A program made the position numbers and the translations under genes. A stretch of DNA of 64,000 nucleotides, from assembly GCA_030063045.1 (NCBI GenBank), contig JAQSEB010000031.1, forward strand, positions 1-64,000, given 5' to 3'. The DNA is from Pratylenchus scribneri. Lineage: Eukaryota; Nematoda; Chromadorea; Rhabditida; Pratylenchidae. The notes beneath the pieces were generated by a model that saw only the letters and a program-made list of their open reading frames with translations, made no database searches and was not told the origin of the DNA. Shown here piece by piece: positions 46,841-57,683 of the stretch. Numbering within the stretch: position 1 is the first letter of the stretch; every line of letters begins with the position of its first letter.

Positions 46841-48029
46841 TTATATTGATTTTCTTTCTGGTTTCAACGAATTCGCAGTCCCAAAAGTTTGGATATTTTT
46901 TTCCGCAATAAGTTCGTCCATCGACTTCCTCTTCGATTGTTCTCCTTGATGTCCATCTGCAACAGGACCATTTGTTTCCTCTTGCGCATCCATTTCATCA
47001 GAAGATTTCTTTTCTACGCCATCATTAAATATTTGTTTCACCAAATTTTTCACATTCCACATTGTTGGGATTAATGGTTCCTTCTTCTATAAAATTAAAG
47101 TAAATATTTGAGAATTTTTAATCGGAAAAAACCTTTAATTTATGGACATTGGCAAGTGATTCTTCCCAAAGAGGATATATTTTATCAATAACCGGGCAAT
47201 AGAAATGATGCTGTTCTCGGGGATTTAAGGGTAATGCTTCAGAGAAGATAGTACAATTCAATTTTCGACCACATAAATTGCATTTGAAATGGGTATCTTC
47301 TGCATTTCTGAAATAATTCAATAAAAATAGAATACATTAAGCCATTACCTTTCAGCGGGAAGCCATCCAAAAATAGCCATAAGTAAAAAGAATGAATTAT
47401 CCACACCAAACTTCTGCAATATTTCTTCTTCCACAACGCCCCGCTCAAATGGAACTTCCTTTTGTCCTGACTCGACCAAAATTTTATAACGTGAGGAGAT
47501 GTCGTAGGGATTTGTTGTGCTGAGACCGCCATTCGTTCGCCATTTACATACAACGCTGTGTGCCTCAACAAGTTTGCGTTGAATGTTCCTAAATTGTGTT
47601 TTTAAATTGGTATTCATTTTTAGTCAAACCATATACAGTGATTGTAGACCCGGTTAGAAATATCTCCAGTGGGCATTTTTACACAAAGCACATTGCCGCA
47701 ATCATCGCAAATAATAAAGTCGTCACCGTCATTTTTCCATCCGTGTCTTGCGCATTCAACTGGGGAAACTTCCTTTGGATTAGATGAACGAAATTTAACC
47801 TAAAAATGACAATAATTTATGTTTTTGTAAGATTACAAACATCGAATGTAGCCAATCGTTGTCCATAATTTTGCCAGATTTCTCCGCCGTAGTCCAGAAA
47901 TTCAATGCTGTTTTTGTCATTGTGTATATCAGCAACCTCATTTTGCGCAATAAAGTCGGTGATTGATCGACGTAAATTTTTAATCAATATTGGGCATTCA
48001 ACTTCATTTTCGGCTTTACGTTTTGTCAT
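46841..48029 (-). CDS. ZC3HC1/NIPA-like C3HC zinc-finger protein
   Basis: Family members sit at the nuclear basket; NIPA has been described as an F-box-like factor for cyclin B1 and as a TPR anchor. The start is MTKRKAENEVECPILIKNL at 48029. The C3HC domain is split over exons: VSPVECARHGWKNDGDDFI, ICDDCGNVLCVKM, then EAHSVVCKW supplying His and Cys. The second (Rsm1-like) zinc module is HFKCNLCGRKLNC ... REQHHFYCPVID. The C-terminus is Glu/Lys-rich with a basic stretch (GEQSKRKSMDEL) and ends at 46841. Five exons join by phase; some residues at the junctions are uncertain. Confidence 0.82.
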
Positions 48030-48519
48030 TTAATCAATAATTTTGTATTTTAAAATTCGAAAAAATCTAAAAAATTTTTTGTTAATTCCTCAGTTGAAAT
48101 AAATGGTATGACATGTAATTGGAAATACGCGATATGCCACACCATAGCTTGCAAAAAAAAGTTTATTTTGTTGGAGGGGTAGGGTTAAGTTAAGTCTCTA
48201 GGATAGGAATAGGAATAGGAGGACCGTGGCCCAAGCAGACATACATTCTCTTATTCCCTTTCCTCCATGAATTTCACATCCCCATCTCACTATCAGCAAA
48301 AATCCATTTTTTTCCATTATTCTTACTTTTACAATTCTTCTCTATCAGACTAGCATTTTCATGCTATTTCGTCAGTAGTTCGTTCGTCGGTCAGCTGCCA
48401 TTTTTGGACCGCATTTATTTTTCGCTCGACCTATATAAAATAAAACTCACAAAAGCCTAAGTATAAATTTGGGAAACCAATGCATATGCTTTTCTTTTTT
48501 TTCATAGTCAAATAATTGG

Positions 48520-48837
48520 GCTCTACCCCGAAACATCCAAAAGACGAAACATCCAAAGGACGAAACATCCAAAAGGGGAAAATGAGACGAAACATCCAAA
48601 GGATGAAACATCCAAAAGACGAAACATCCAAACGTCCAAAATGTCCCGAAACATCCAAAAATTTTAATTTTTATAATTTATAAAAAAAAGCTTAAAAAAT
48701 ATGTTTTCGTCCAATTTTCCACTTTTGGATGTTTCGTCTTTTGGATGTTTCGTCCAATTTTCCACTTTTGGATGTTTCGTCCTTTGGATGTTTCGTCTTT
48801 TGGATGTTTCGTCCATTGGATGTTTCGGGGTGTAGCG
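48520..48837. mobile_element. 318-bp MITE with 9-bp target duplication
   Basis: The exact 9-bp direct repeat AATAATTGG (48511-48519 and 48838-48846) flanks an element starting GCTCTACCCCGAAACATCC and ending GGATGTTTCGGGGTGTAGCG. The ends are inverted with one or two mismatches. Inside, the arms are tandem variants of GAAACATCCAAAAGAC (left) and the reverse complement (right) around an AT-rich centre. A 9-bp duplication suggests a Mutator-like origin, though other superfamilies also make 8-10 bp duplications. No coding capacity. Confidence 0.88.
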
Positions 48838-48875
48838 AATAATTGGATTGGGGAATGGAATGAAAATGAAGGTAT

Positions 48876-49668
48876 AATTCTAGTTTACGGTAATAGCTCG
48901 GATTCGGCCGAGTGATAGCTCATTCGATAGAGCTCGACGAGCTGAGTACAAATATGAAAAAAAATTTGTGCGGCAACGACTTTTAGCCAAGTTATGGCCA
49001 TAAAAAATCAGTTTCCCATACAAGTGAAGGGTCCCCCTTTTGGGTCAAAAATTTTCAAAAAATATTTTGGGACATATTATAGGTCAATCGACGCGTCTCG
49101 ATGAGCAGAGTGCGAATCTGTCATCCTTTTTGCAAAAAACTCAAAATTAAAAAAGTTCTGACCATTTTTGTTTCGCTGGAATGTGTTGGAACTGCGGAGG
49201 AATGTAAGAGTGGTCTCCGGAGTGTGCGTAGCCGAAGCGCGGGAACTGGACGAGTGCTTGGCGAGCGCAGCGAGCCAAGCGCTCGTCTGGTCGCGCGGAG
49301 GCGAAGCACACGTAGGAGACCACTCTGAAATGCCCACCGGAGCAGTTCCAATCCGTATTTCCTTTGCGCAACGTTTTTTTATTTATTTGGTTCAAAACTT
49401 TTTATTTTTGTGTTTTATGCAAAAAGGATAGCAGATTCACACTCAGCTCATCAAGACGCGTCGATTGAACTATAATTTGTCGAAAAAATTTTTGAAGATT
49501 TTCGACCAAAAGGGGGGACCCTTCACTTTTTGCGATTTTCATATGGCCATAAGTTGGCCAAAAGTGGTTGCCGCAAGAATTTTTTTGCATATCCGTACTC
49601 AGCTCGTCGAGCTCTATCGAATGAGCTATTACGTGAGCGAATCTGAGCTATTACCGTAAACTAGAATT
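48876..49668. mobile_element. 793-bp near-perfect palindrome (foldback element)
   Basis: The left end AATTCTAGTTTACGGTAATA mirrors the right end TATTACCGTAAACTAGAATT. Pairing continues inward through GAGCTCGACGAGCTGAGTAC, GTGAAGGGTCCCCCCTTTT-like blocks, GACGCGTC, and GGAACTGC/GCAGTTCC, with the axis near 49270. Arms are about 75-90 percent complementary by eye. Several overlapping frames on both strands are a consequence of the palindrome and GC-rich centre. No target duplication was identified. It stands 38 bp from the MITE at 48520-48837. Confidence 0.85.
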
Positions 49669-49830
49669 TTTCCAAAATGAATGAAGAAAGAATTTAATTA
49701 ATACTATTTATAGATTTTACAATTAACAAATTTTAAAAATTCTCATCAGGAAATTAGAAAAAGCTTTAGTTTTTCAATTGATGTCAATTTGCTTTTCAAC
49801 AATAAAAGAAAATATATCAACAGCAACAAA

Positions 49831-52800
49831 ATGTCCAGTGACGATCAATCGGATCGAGAATGCCCATTATGCATGGAGGTTTGATGGACGGAAAATGAAA
49901 AAAAAAATAATAAATTGGAATTAAGATTTTTGACATTGATGACATTAATTTCTTCCCATGCAATTGCCAATATCAGATATGCCGATTCTGCTGGCATCGA
50001 ATCAGGTAGAGAAAAATCACTTGCTAATTATTCACTTGCCAAAAATATAGGACAAATGAGAATGGTTTATGTCCAGCATGCAGGCAATCATACCCAGAGA
50101 ATCCGGTCAATTTTCAGCCGCTTTCCAGTGCAGAATTGCAAAAGATCAAGACAGAAAAGAAGCAGAAAGTCCAGCGGGAGAAGAGCAAATTGATTGAGGG
50201 TCGAAAATATTTATCGGAATTTCGGGTATTGCAAAAGAATCTTGTCTATGCTGTTGGGCTAAGTCAACGAATAGCGGATCCAGAACTTTTAAAAAAGTAA
50301 ATCTAATCTTTCAAAACTCAATCAATAAATATAATCAATTTAGACCAGAATTTTTTGGCAAATTCGGCAAAATTCTCAAGATCGCAGTTGGAACAGCACA
50401 GGCAATCAACAATAATACACCGCCAACCCACACAGCTTATGTCACCTATGCACGCAGTGAGGATGCACTTCGAACAATTGAGGCTGTTAATAATATGCTC
50501 GTTGATGGTCGATTATTAAAGGCATCGCTTGGCACAACAAAATATTGTTCAAATTTTCTCAAGGGTCAAGCCTGCAACAAACCAGTAATAAAATAGAATA
50601 AATTTGTCCATAGATATTAAATTACATTTTTAGGAATGCATGTACTTGCACGAAGTTGCCGAGGATGAGATCAGTTTCACAAAGGATGATATGCATCAAG
50701 GAAAGCATACTGAATATGAACGTAGATTGCATGAACAAATGGCTGCTGCCACCAATAGTCAACACCCGAATACATCGTCGAATTGCATTCAAAATTCCGG
50801 GAAAGAATATGCAGCCAAATCAAGGACTCGAGCCACAGAGTTTGAAATTTGATAACATTTGTGACGAATAAAAAATTTAGGGAGAAGAAGAGGTCAACCG
50901 TGGGATCAGCTGAAAATTTGGCTACAAAACAAAAGCAGAAGAAAGCGAGCAGTGCCGGTGCTTCATCATCAATAAAGACAGGATGGAATGAACAAAAGAC
51001 GAGAGGAGGCAGCGAAGCAAGGGATTTGCGTCGGAATGAGGTTTTTGTATATAAACGAATTTATAAATTATATTGAAAATATTCAGAGTACAAAAGCGAT
51101 GGTTATAAATGAAACGAAGAGAGGCTCGAAAGCATCCGTGAAGAGTGTATCACCGCCAACAGCGTCGAGTGGAATAGACGAAGCGAAGAATGGAAGGACG
51201 GAACGTGGCGGAGGTGCTGCTGGGGGAAGTAGCAGTCAATGCAGTACGGATGCGAGGAACACTTCACCAATTTCTATGGTTTTGTTTCTTTGTATTATTT
51301 TTGAAAATATATTCTTCAATTATTTAGTCCTTCTCAATTGGCGAACAAATGGGTCTGGCGGGTGCCGGTCGATCAGAAAGCAATCCACCAGCGATGCACA
51401 GTTCTGCTTCTTCACCATCCCCAACACAATCAGAACTGGCCATTACCCTGGCAAAACTCAGAAATGGCATCGAAACAACGACAATAACCTCCATTAGCAG
51501 CAAACATTCACTTCTTGAACAAAATCAGCAGTATCAACAACAACAACAGACGCCAATCGATATTTCACATCCAATCAATAATTCTAGCATTAATTTCTTT
51601 TTGGATCATGACGATGATTTAGGATTCGATCCATTTACAGGTTTTGATAAAATTCCCTTTTATAATAAAATTTTAAATTAAAGAATCTGCAAAAGGCCTG
51701 GAACAGATGATTGAAGAGGAGAAACATTATACGCCTCCAACAAATCCAGGCACAACGACAAATGGAGTGGCAATGGGCGCTGCAATTTCCAGTCATAACA
51801 AGTGAGTTTTACAATTTTTATTAATAAAATAATTATTTCCAGTTTTTTCTCGAGTAATGCCGGCGGCAACTATTCATCAACAATTTTCAACAATCAGCAG
51901 CCACCTCCACCACCGCCAGGATTGCATTCGACATTCATTGGGCAAAATCATTTTGAACAGCACGGCGGGGACACATCCGAATTTGCAAATATGTTCGACA
52001 ATAAAATGCACGGTGGCAGCAGTGATGGTAACCTCTCAATGAGCGATCTGCGTGAAAGTTTCAAGGCAATGTTGCCGAATGTGAATATCCGCTTTCTCGG
52101 CGAATCAAGTAAGCAAATAATTTGGATGGAATTAGTCAAATGAATTAAATTTAATTAAGATAATCAAGGCCTCCAACATCCACAACAACAAATACACCAA
52201 TTTCGAAATGAAAATGCAGATTTTGGCGGTAACTTTTTCGGTGCCATTGGCGTTAATCACTCATCTACAAATTCGCTTCCTTCAATTCCATCCGGACATC
52301 CACGCACACAATCGACGAATCAGTTTCATCAATTTACAATGGATCAAGAGCAATTTCAACAGCAGCAACGACATTTGCAACAACATCCATTTGGTCGTCA
52401 TTCTCAACAATTCCAGCCAATGGGAACATCAAATAACTTTGGTGGTGGCACTTCCAATGGACCATTTCACCAACAACAACTCAACGGAATGATGACTGGA
52501 GCACCACAGCAACAATCGCCGTCTTCCTCATATTCTAACAGGGTAAATCCAAATCAATTCATCTATCATTATGCGCAGCAAAATGATAGAAACCAATTTA
52601 ACCCAACAGCAAATTCATCATTCCTACAATTCCAGGAGCAACAATCAGGACAACGGCATCATTATTTTGGTGGAATGCCCCATCAAAGCAATCTTTATCA
52701 AGAACATCAGCAATATATCAACAAGGATGGCGACCACATCAACAATGGATCGATGCTTTTTTCTCCACAAGATGCTGAACAACAGCAGAACCATTGGCTT

Positions 52801-52839
52801 CCTGTGCCCCCTGGCTTCGAAGCACATACAACCAAATGA
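49831..52839 (+). CDS. ntl-4: CNOT4/NOT4 E3 ubiquitin ligase
   Basis: RING E3 ligase of the CCR4-NOT system, acting in co-translational quality control and mRNA decay. The start is MSSDDQSDRECPLCME at 49831. The RING continues across introns (DIDDINFFPCNCQYQICRF, CWHRIRTNENGLCPACRQ, C4C4 type as in CNOT4). A coiled linker (LQKIKTEKKQKVQREK) leads to an RRM (LVYAVGLSQRIADPELLKK, FFGKFGKILKIAVG, HTAYVTYARSEDALRTIEA) and a CCCH finger (CSNFLKGQACNKPECMYLH). The C-terminal half is Ser/Gln/Asn-rich with the conserved DDDLGFDPFT motif and polyproline ([11 protein letters not shown]). About eleven exons join in phase; the stop is at 52839. Confidence 0.95.
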
Positions 52840-53521
52840 ATGTTTCTGGGAAGATGACAAATGATTAAAGAAAGAAAGAAAGAAAGATGACTTTCAACAT
52901 CATATATTTTCATATAAAATGTGCCCATCCAAATCAATCTGTCACTCTTTCCCTCCACTTCCATTCCCATCAATTATGTCTATCGCCTTTAAACTTGACC
53001 ATCTAAAGACACAATTTTATTTGTCACACAAAAACAACAATATTTTAATTTTTCACTATTTTTTTTGTGGTTGTAGACATCAAAAAAATTGGTATCCATT
53101 TACAACAATGACCATTTTTTAAATTGTTTATGTCCATTCGTGCGACAAATATCTGCTCGGATTTGTTTGACCTATTCATTCTTTAAAACCACCCCCCAAA
53201 GTCCAAAAACATCCGAACCGCAAAATCTCCTCACATATAATTGTTTGTTCGCTAAATTGGCAACCAACCACCAAATATGATTCATTTTTCAAATCCCGAT
53301 AATGTCGTTCTTTTTCATTCGGCCAGACAATGAGCAGATTGCCTTGGTCATTTTATTCAATACACCTAATTTTGATGAGACTTCTGCTGAATACGATAAA
53401 ATATGTGGTCAATTTATTTTTTTTCATTTGATTGGATAATAAATTCCAAGTAAAAATTTAAAAAATTACAAAGTTCATATTCAAATTATTTATTCTGTTG
53501 TAATTTTTGCTAGATTTAAGT
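52840..53521. other. Intergenic region between CNOT4 and LSM11
   Basis: 682 bp between same-strand genes. It contains the CNOT4 3' UTR with a short C6 run near 53192 and AT-rich sequence. The LSM11 5' end follows an acceptor-like TTTTTGCTAG near 53514. No other feature was recognised. Confidence 0.45.
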
Positions 53522-54280
53522 ATGGAAAATAAAGAACAAGCAAAAAAAGTGGTAATAGGGCAGAGTTCATCCTCAATTTTGGCAAGGCCCCCATCGAATT
53601 CAAATATGGGGCCTTCTACATCGAATTCGAATGCATCCACCCCAGATCCAACGAAAATGAGCACCAAAGAAAGGACAAGGCGATTACAAGCGATTTGTAA
53701 AGAGGGAACAACTCCACTTTCCCATTCAACTGTACAGAAGCGCTCAAAGTTTTAATTGATTCATAATAAATTTGCTCAATTTTTTATGTCACAAATAGAC
53801 ATGTTCAGCATATTGATACGCCAGAAGGGAAGCGATTTGCTTGCGCAACCAAGGGTGGAATCAATGAGTGTCTAACTAGATGGATGCGTGAAGGAACACG
53901 AATTACGGTCAAATTAAGGGCTTTTGCACCGAAATGTTCTAATCATGAACCGAATAGATTACTCCAGGTGAAATTTACTTAATATCCATTTTAATTTTTT
54001 TACTTAGGGCGCAATTGTTGCGTTCGATAAACATTGGAACATGATGATGCGTGATGTGGACGAAGTCTATGTGCCTTCAATTCGATTGGGAAAGGTTAAT
54101 TTTTTGCATCATTCATTGAATTTTGTTCAATTTTAGGTCCAATCTATGCCAGGCGGTATGCCTCCTTCAATATGTTATAGCCGGGACAAATCCAAACCGG
54201 GTCGGCCCATCCTTTCCCGACATCTCAAATGCAGTTTCATCACCGGTTCTTCAATCATTTTAATCCACAATGAAACTTAA
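53522..54280 (+). CDS. LSM11: LSM11-like Sm protein (U7 snRNP component)
   Basis: LSM11 is the U7-snRNP-specific Sm protein that positions the histone pre-mRNA cleavage machinery. Exons 53522-53748, 53799-53967, 54008-54094 and 54137-54280 give 209 codons including stop. A Ser/Asn-rich N-terminus precedes FACATKGGINECLTRWMREG and ITVKLRAFAPKC, which align with the LSM11 stretch before and in Sm motif 1. GAIVAFDKHWNMMMRDVDEV corresponds to GFxVAFDKFWNMAxxDVDE, the most diagnostic segment. After a short linker, RPILSRHLKCSFITGSSIIL matches the LSM11 Sm2 C-terminus (FTRHINQIFIRGENVLLVH). The long Sm1-Sm2 insertion of vertebrate LSM11 is much reduced. Possible confusion with other LSm proteins is limited by the split Sm2. 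Confidence 0.82.
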
Positions 54281-54424
54281 ATTAAATTCATACATTTTTT
54301 TAACTCATTTTTACAATGATATGATATAAAGAATTTTTTGTCTCAATGAAATAATAAATAATTTCTGCTTGATTCATTTCGGGTATAATCACATATAATA
54401 AGTTCAAACAAAACCAATAAAAAT

Positions 54425-54439
54425 GGGGGGGGGGGGGGG
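54425..54439 (-). repeat. Poly(C) tract (15 nt) in the BET1 3' region
   Basis: G15 on the plus strand, therefore C15 on the BET1 coding strand, 81 nt past the BET1 stop codon. It is also 145 nt past the LSM11 stop, on the opposite sense. Confidence 0.9.
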
Positions 54440-54519
54440 TGTGGAACATTCCAATATAGGTATAGGGAAAGGAATGGAATCATCATTGGATACTTCAATT
54501 CTGTACATATTTTTCTTTA

Positions 54520-55003
54520 CTATCGCATCATGAAATAAATGATGAGGAAAACGAAGAAACAGAATAGCACCAAATAACAGAGCACATTCCTTCCTGAAAA
54601 TAACCATTTTGTTGAAGAAAATTAATTAATTAAGCACCTCCTGCCTTTGACACAATCCCCAACTTTCTCATTGTGGCACCGAGTAGGCCGCGTGTCGTAT
54701 CGAATTTCGTTTCCTGAATTTGTGATATTAGTGTTGGAATAAGATGCATGGTGGTAAACCGACCATTTCATTGAGCAGTTTATTCTGCTCTCGTACATCA
54801 TCACCGATAGCAATGGTCACCCGTTTTAGTTGAGAAACTTTGTTCGATAATTCCTCCACCATCTCTTCATTTTGCTGTTCCAGCATATAACCTCCATTCG
54901 TGTAGTTAGCCGTGCTTGAACTTGGACCTTTTGAAAAAATGATAATAAGTGGCAATAATTTAATTTAAAAAAAATTAAAACCTCTACTTGATCTGTAGGC
55001 CAT
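54520..55003 (-). CDS. BET1-type Qc-SNARE
   Basis: ER-Golgi SNARE mediating vesicle fusion. The start is MAYRSSR at 55003 in a 22-nt coding exon. The next exon gives GPSSSTANYTNGGYMLEQQN and the SNARE helix (NEEMVEELSNKVSQLKRVTI, IGDDVREQNKLLNEM) with central-layer Gln. TKFDTTRGLLGATMRKLGIV then follows, and the C-terminal anchor VLCYLVLFCFFVFLIIYF runs to the stop at 54520. The total of about 111 residues matches BET1 (118 in human). The C. elegans name bet-1 denotes a different protein, so no symbol is given. Convergent with LSM11. Confidence 0.92.
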
Positions 55004-55217
55004 AATTTGCGATTTCGATAAATTATTATTCTTGTTTTTTTTTTCTAAAAAAATTAATAATTATTGTTTTGTAAAATGTGAAATCTCGATTATAGATAGC
55101 TGACGCTGATAGGTATAAAGGTTAGGCTAGGCAAGGCAAGCAAGCAATAAGGTATTTTTATTATCAAATACGTTGCAAATATTGGCAAAATGTTTTTTTA
55201 TCGTTTAGTTTGGATGG

Positions 55218-57125
55218 GTGCTGTGGCGTTTCGCAAATTTATCAAAAATGCGCGTTTCGCAAATTTTCCATTTATTTTTAAATTTTATTTTTTTGGCGTT
55301 TTTATTTAAAAATAAATTAATAAAAAAAAATAAAAATATAAATAAATCCAACAAAACAAAACAAATAAATCTAAATTAAAAATAAACCCGAATTCCAATT
55401 TCCGAACCGAATCAAATAAGATAAAAATAATTATTTATGCATTGTTTTTAAAAGTAAATAATTTAAATTTCAGAAAATAAAAAATTATCAATTCAATAAT
55501 TGAAAAAAATCGATAAGCAAATGGCGGCAAAAAAGCAGCGAGGCGAGAAAAAGACCAAGAGCTCATTGAACAAGGTTGTCACTCGCGAATACACCATTCA
55601 CATGCACAAACTCATCCATGGAATGTACGGTTTGCATTTTATAATTGTTTAAAAATCTTTTGACAAATATTTAAAGAAGCAAAAAACAATTAAAATAGTA
55701 ACAAAAAGAACGGTTTTTAGTGGTTCAGTTTTGTCCTAGACCCTCTAACGTCCAACCTTATGACCAATTCCAATTGAAAGATTTTGTGAACACTCATCAT
55801 TTGAATAAAATTCGCCCTTAGATTTATTTAACCAATTCCAACTTAGTTTTGAACCAAGAAAAATCGGTTTAAACCGTTTAATACTTTTAATTTTGTCTAA
55901 ATCTTAAACCATGAAAAATTATATTCAATGCATTTAGACCAGCTCTATGTTCTAAATTCTAGCATTAAGGTTTGAGCGGATAGGATAAAGATAAACCCCT
56001 AAACCAAAATAATTAATTTTGCATTCTTTTTTACAAAATTAAATATTCCCTTTTTGATTCAGTGGTTTCAAATATCGAGCACCGCGGGCCATCAAAGAGG
56101 TGAAGAAATTTGCCGAGAAGCAAATGGGAACTCCGGATGTTCGCATCGACACTCGGCTGAACAAATTCCTTTGGTCTCAAGGCGTTCGGTATTCATTAAA
56201 TTATTTTGAATTTAATTATTTTCTAACTTATCAAGCAATGTTCCTTATCGAGTCCGTGTTCGTTTATCTCGTCGACGCAACGATGACGAGGACTCATTGC
56301 ACAAACTCTACACTTTGGTATTTTATTAATTAAATATTAAATTGATTTTTTTTAATCTATCAAGAGTTTTGATATATTAATTTGATAAGTTTAATTTTAG
56401 TTTGAAATAACATGAAAAAAGAAAAAAATTATGGAAGCAAAATCCCACAAATTATCGTTTTTTTGAGTATTGTTCCGATAAAATAAGCTTTGTCTTCGTT
56501 ATTTATTTAATGAAAAATTCAAATAATACTTCCAATTAAGTGTTGTCAAATTTTTGATTTTACTTTTCAATTAAATTCCACATTTCTTCAGGTCACCCAT
56601 GTACCAGTGACTTCTTTCAAGCGGCTGACAACCGTTAATGTCGAGAGCGAAGATTGAGGAGACAAATGTGTTGCCGCAGTTTTGATGATGAAGTTTAAAA
56701 GGAATAAAGACCACACATTTCCAACCAATTTTTCGTTGTTATTTCAATTCAGATTGTATAAAAATTGTTGTTTTGGTTCGTAGAAATTTATTTTTATACA
56801 AATCTTGACTGCTTTATGGCCCTTGCCCATCTAAGCCTCGAAAATCCCTATATATCCTCCCCAGACCCCAGTAATCCTCATAACAAACTCGCTTCTATTT
56901 CATAACAAACTTATTTCCATTCCAAAAATTTAATTTACAAAATATAAACCATGGTCTTTTATATTTTTCGATATTGGTGGGGTTTTTTCAATAAGTTTTT
57001 GTTGCATTTATTTTTATTTATTTTTATTAATTTTTAATTCATAATGCCAAAATAATAAATTTAAAAATAAATGGAAAATTTGCGAAACGCGCATTTTTGA
57101 TAAATTTGCGAAACGCGCTAGCGGC
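55218..57125. mobile_element. 1.9-kb TIR element with 10-bp target duplication enclosing rpl-31
   Basis: GTTTGGATGG occurs exactly at 55208-55217 and 57126-57135. Immediately inside, the two ends are inverted copies: a core of about 60 identical bp built from two GCGTTTCGCAAATTT motifs (55228-55290 and 57060-57118), continuing with lower identity for about 130 bp in total. The outermost 10 bp differ slightly (GTGCTGTGGC versus GCCGCTAGCG). Between the arms lies the entire rpl-31 gene with its introns and about 250-400 bp on each side. No transposase was seen. Long TIRs plus 9-11 bp duplications resemble Mutator-like elements, whose gene-carrying forms are called Pack-MULEs; the assignment to that superfamily is inference. 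Confidence 0.85.
55521..56657 (+). CDS. rpl-31: 60S ribosomal protein L31 (eL31)
   Basis: Large-subunit ribosomal protein near the polypeptide exit tunnel. The start at 55521 gives [20 protein letters not shown], then [14 protein letters not shown], intron, [59 protein letters not shown] and [20 protein letters not shown], ending at 56657. All four exons join in phase and give a normal-length protein of about 123 residues with no damaged positions, so it should be functional. The first intron is about 430 bp, unusually long here. The gene lies inside the TIR element 55218-57125. Because introns are retained it was captured as DNA, not as a retrocopy. Confidence 0.97.
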
Positions 57126-57683
57126 GTTTGGATGGAGTTTGGTTTGCGTTTGGGCCTTGGGCCCTTGGGCGTAAGATTCAGAGGTTTTATTGTTCGGTTT
57201 ACTCTCACTCTTGCATCATCCCAATCACATTCTATTTTAGACTTCGCGTACCTTATTAATAAGACCTTAGCCTTATATGACTATATAGTTAGATCCGATC
57301 CGATCCTTTGAAAATATGGGTGATGAGAGAGGTTGAATTTGTACTCGTTTCGTTAGATCAATTATTATTTATCTCGTGAATTTATTTAATTTTTAAAAGC
57401 AACCAAAAAATTCTATTCAGCTCAGCAGAACAAATTAAAAAGGCAAATGACAATCTTACAATTGGCCGAAGCAACCAAAAAGGCAATGGGTGGCGGCCCA
57501 ATATCGAAAGCAAATTGCCGAACTGCTGAAATCGACAAAAGTTAGTTCATTTTTACAGGATTTTCCAATCCTTTTCTTTATAAATTCCCTGGTAAAAATT
57601 TTTTGCTCTCACTCACACGAAACGTGGCAATCCACGAAAACAATTTTCTAATTTTAATATTAACTGCCTTTCTAAGTCGAAAA
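57126..57683 (+). other. Upstream region of the phosphate carrier with a 32-codon ORF
   Basis: After the element's target duplication comes about 550 bp without a recognised gene. An ATG frame at 57447-57545 encodes MTILQLAEATKKAMGGGPIS... (32 residues). Its end has a donor-like AAAA/GTTAGT, but no downstream acceptor keeps phase with the carrier. It may be a leader ORF, an alternative first exon or chance. CTTTCTAAG at about 57676 is an acceptor-like site 8 nt before the carrier ATG. Confidence 0.4.

Noticed and set aside
49077..49431. Several overlapping ORFs of 75-87 codons on both strands
   Set aside because: They are mirror products of the palindromic element and encode no recognisable protein.
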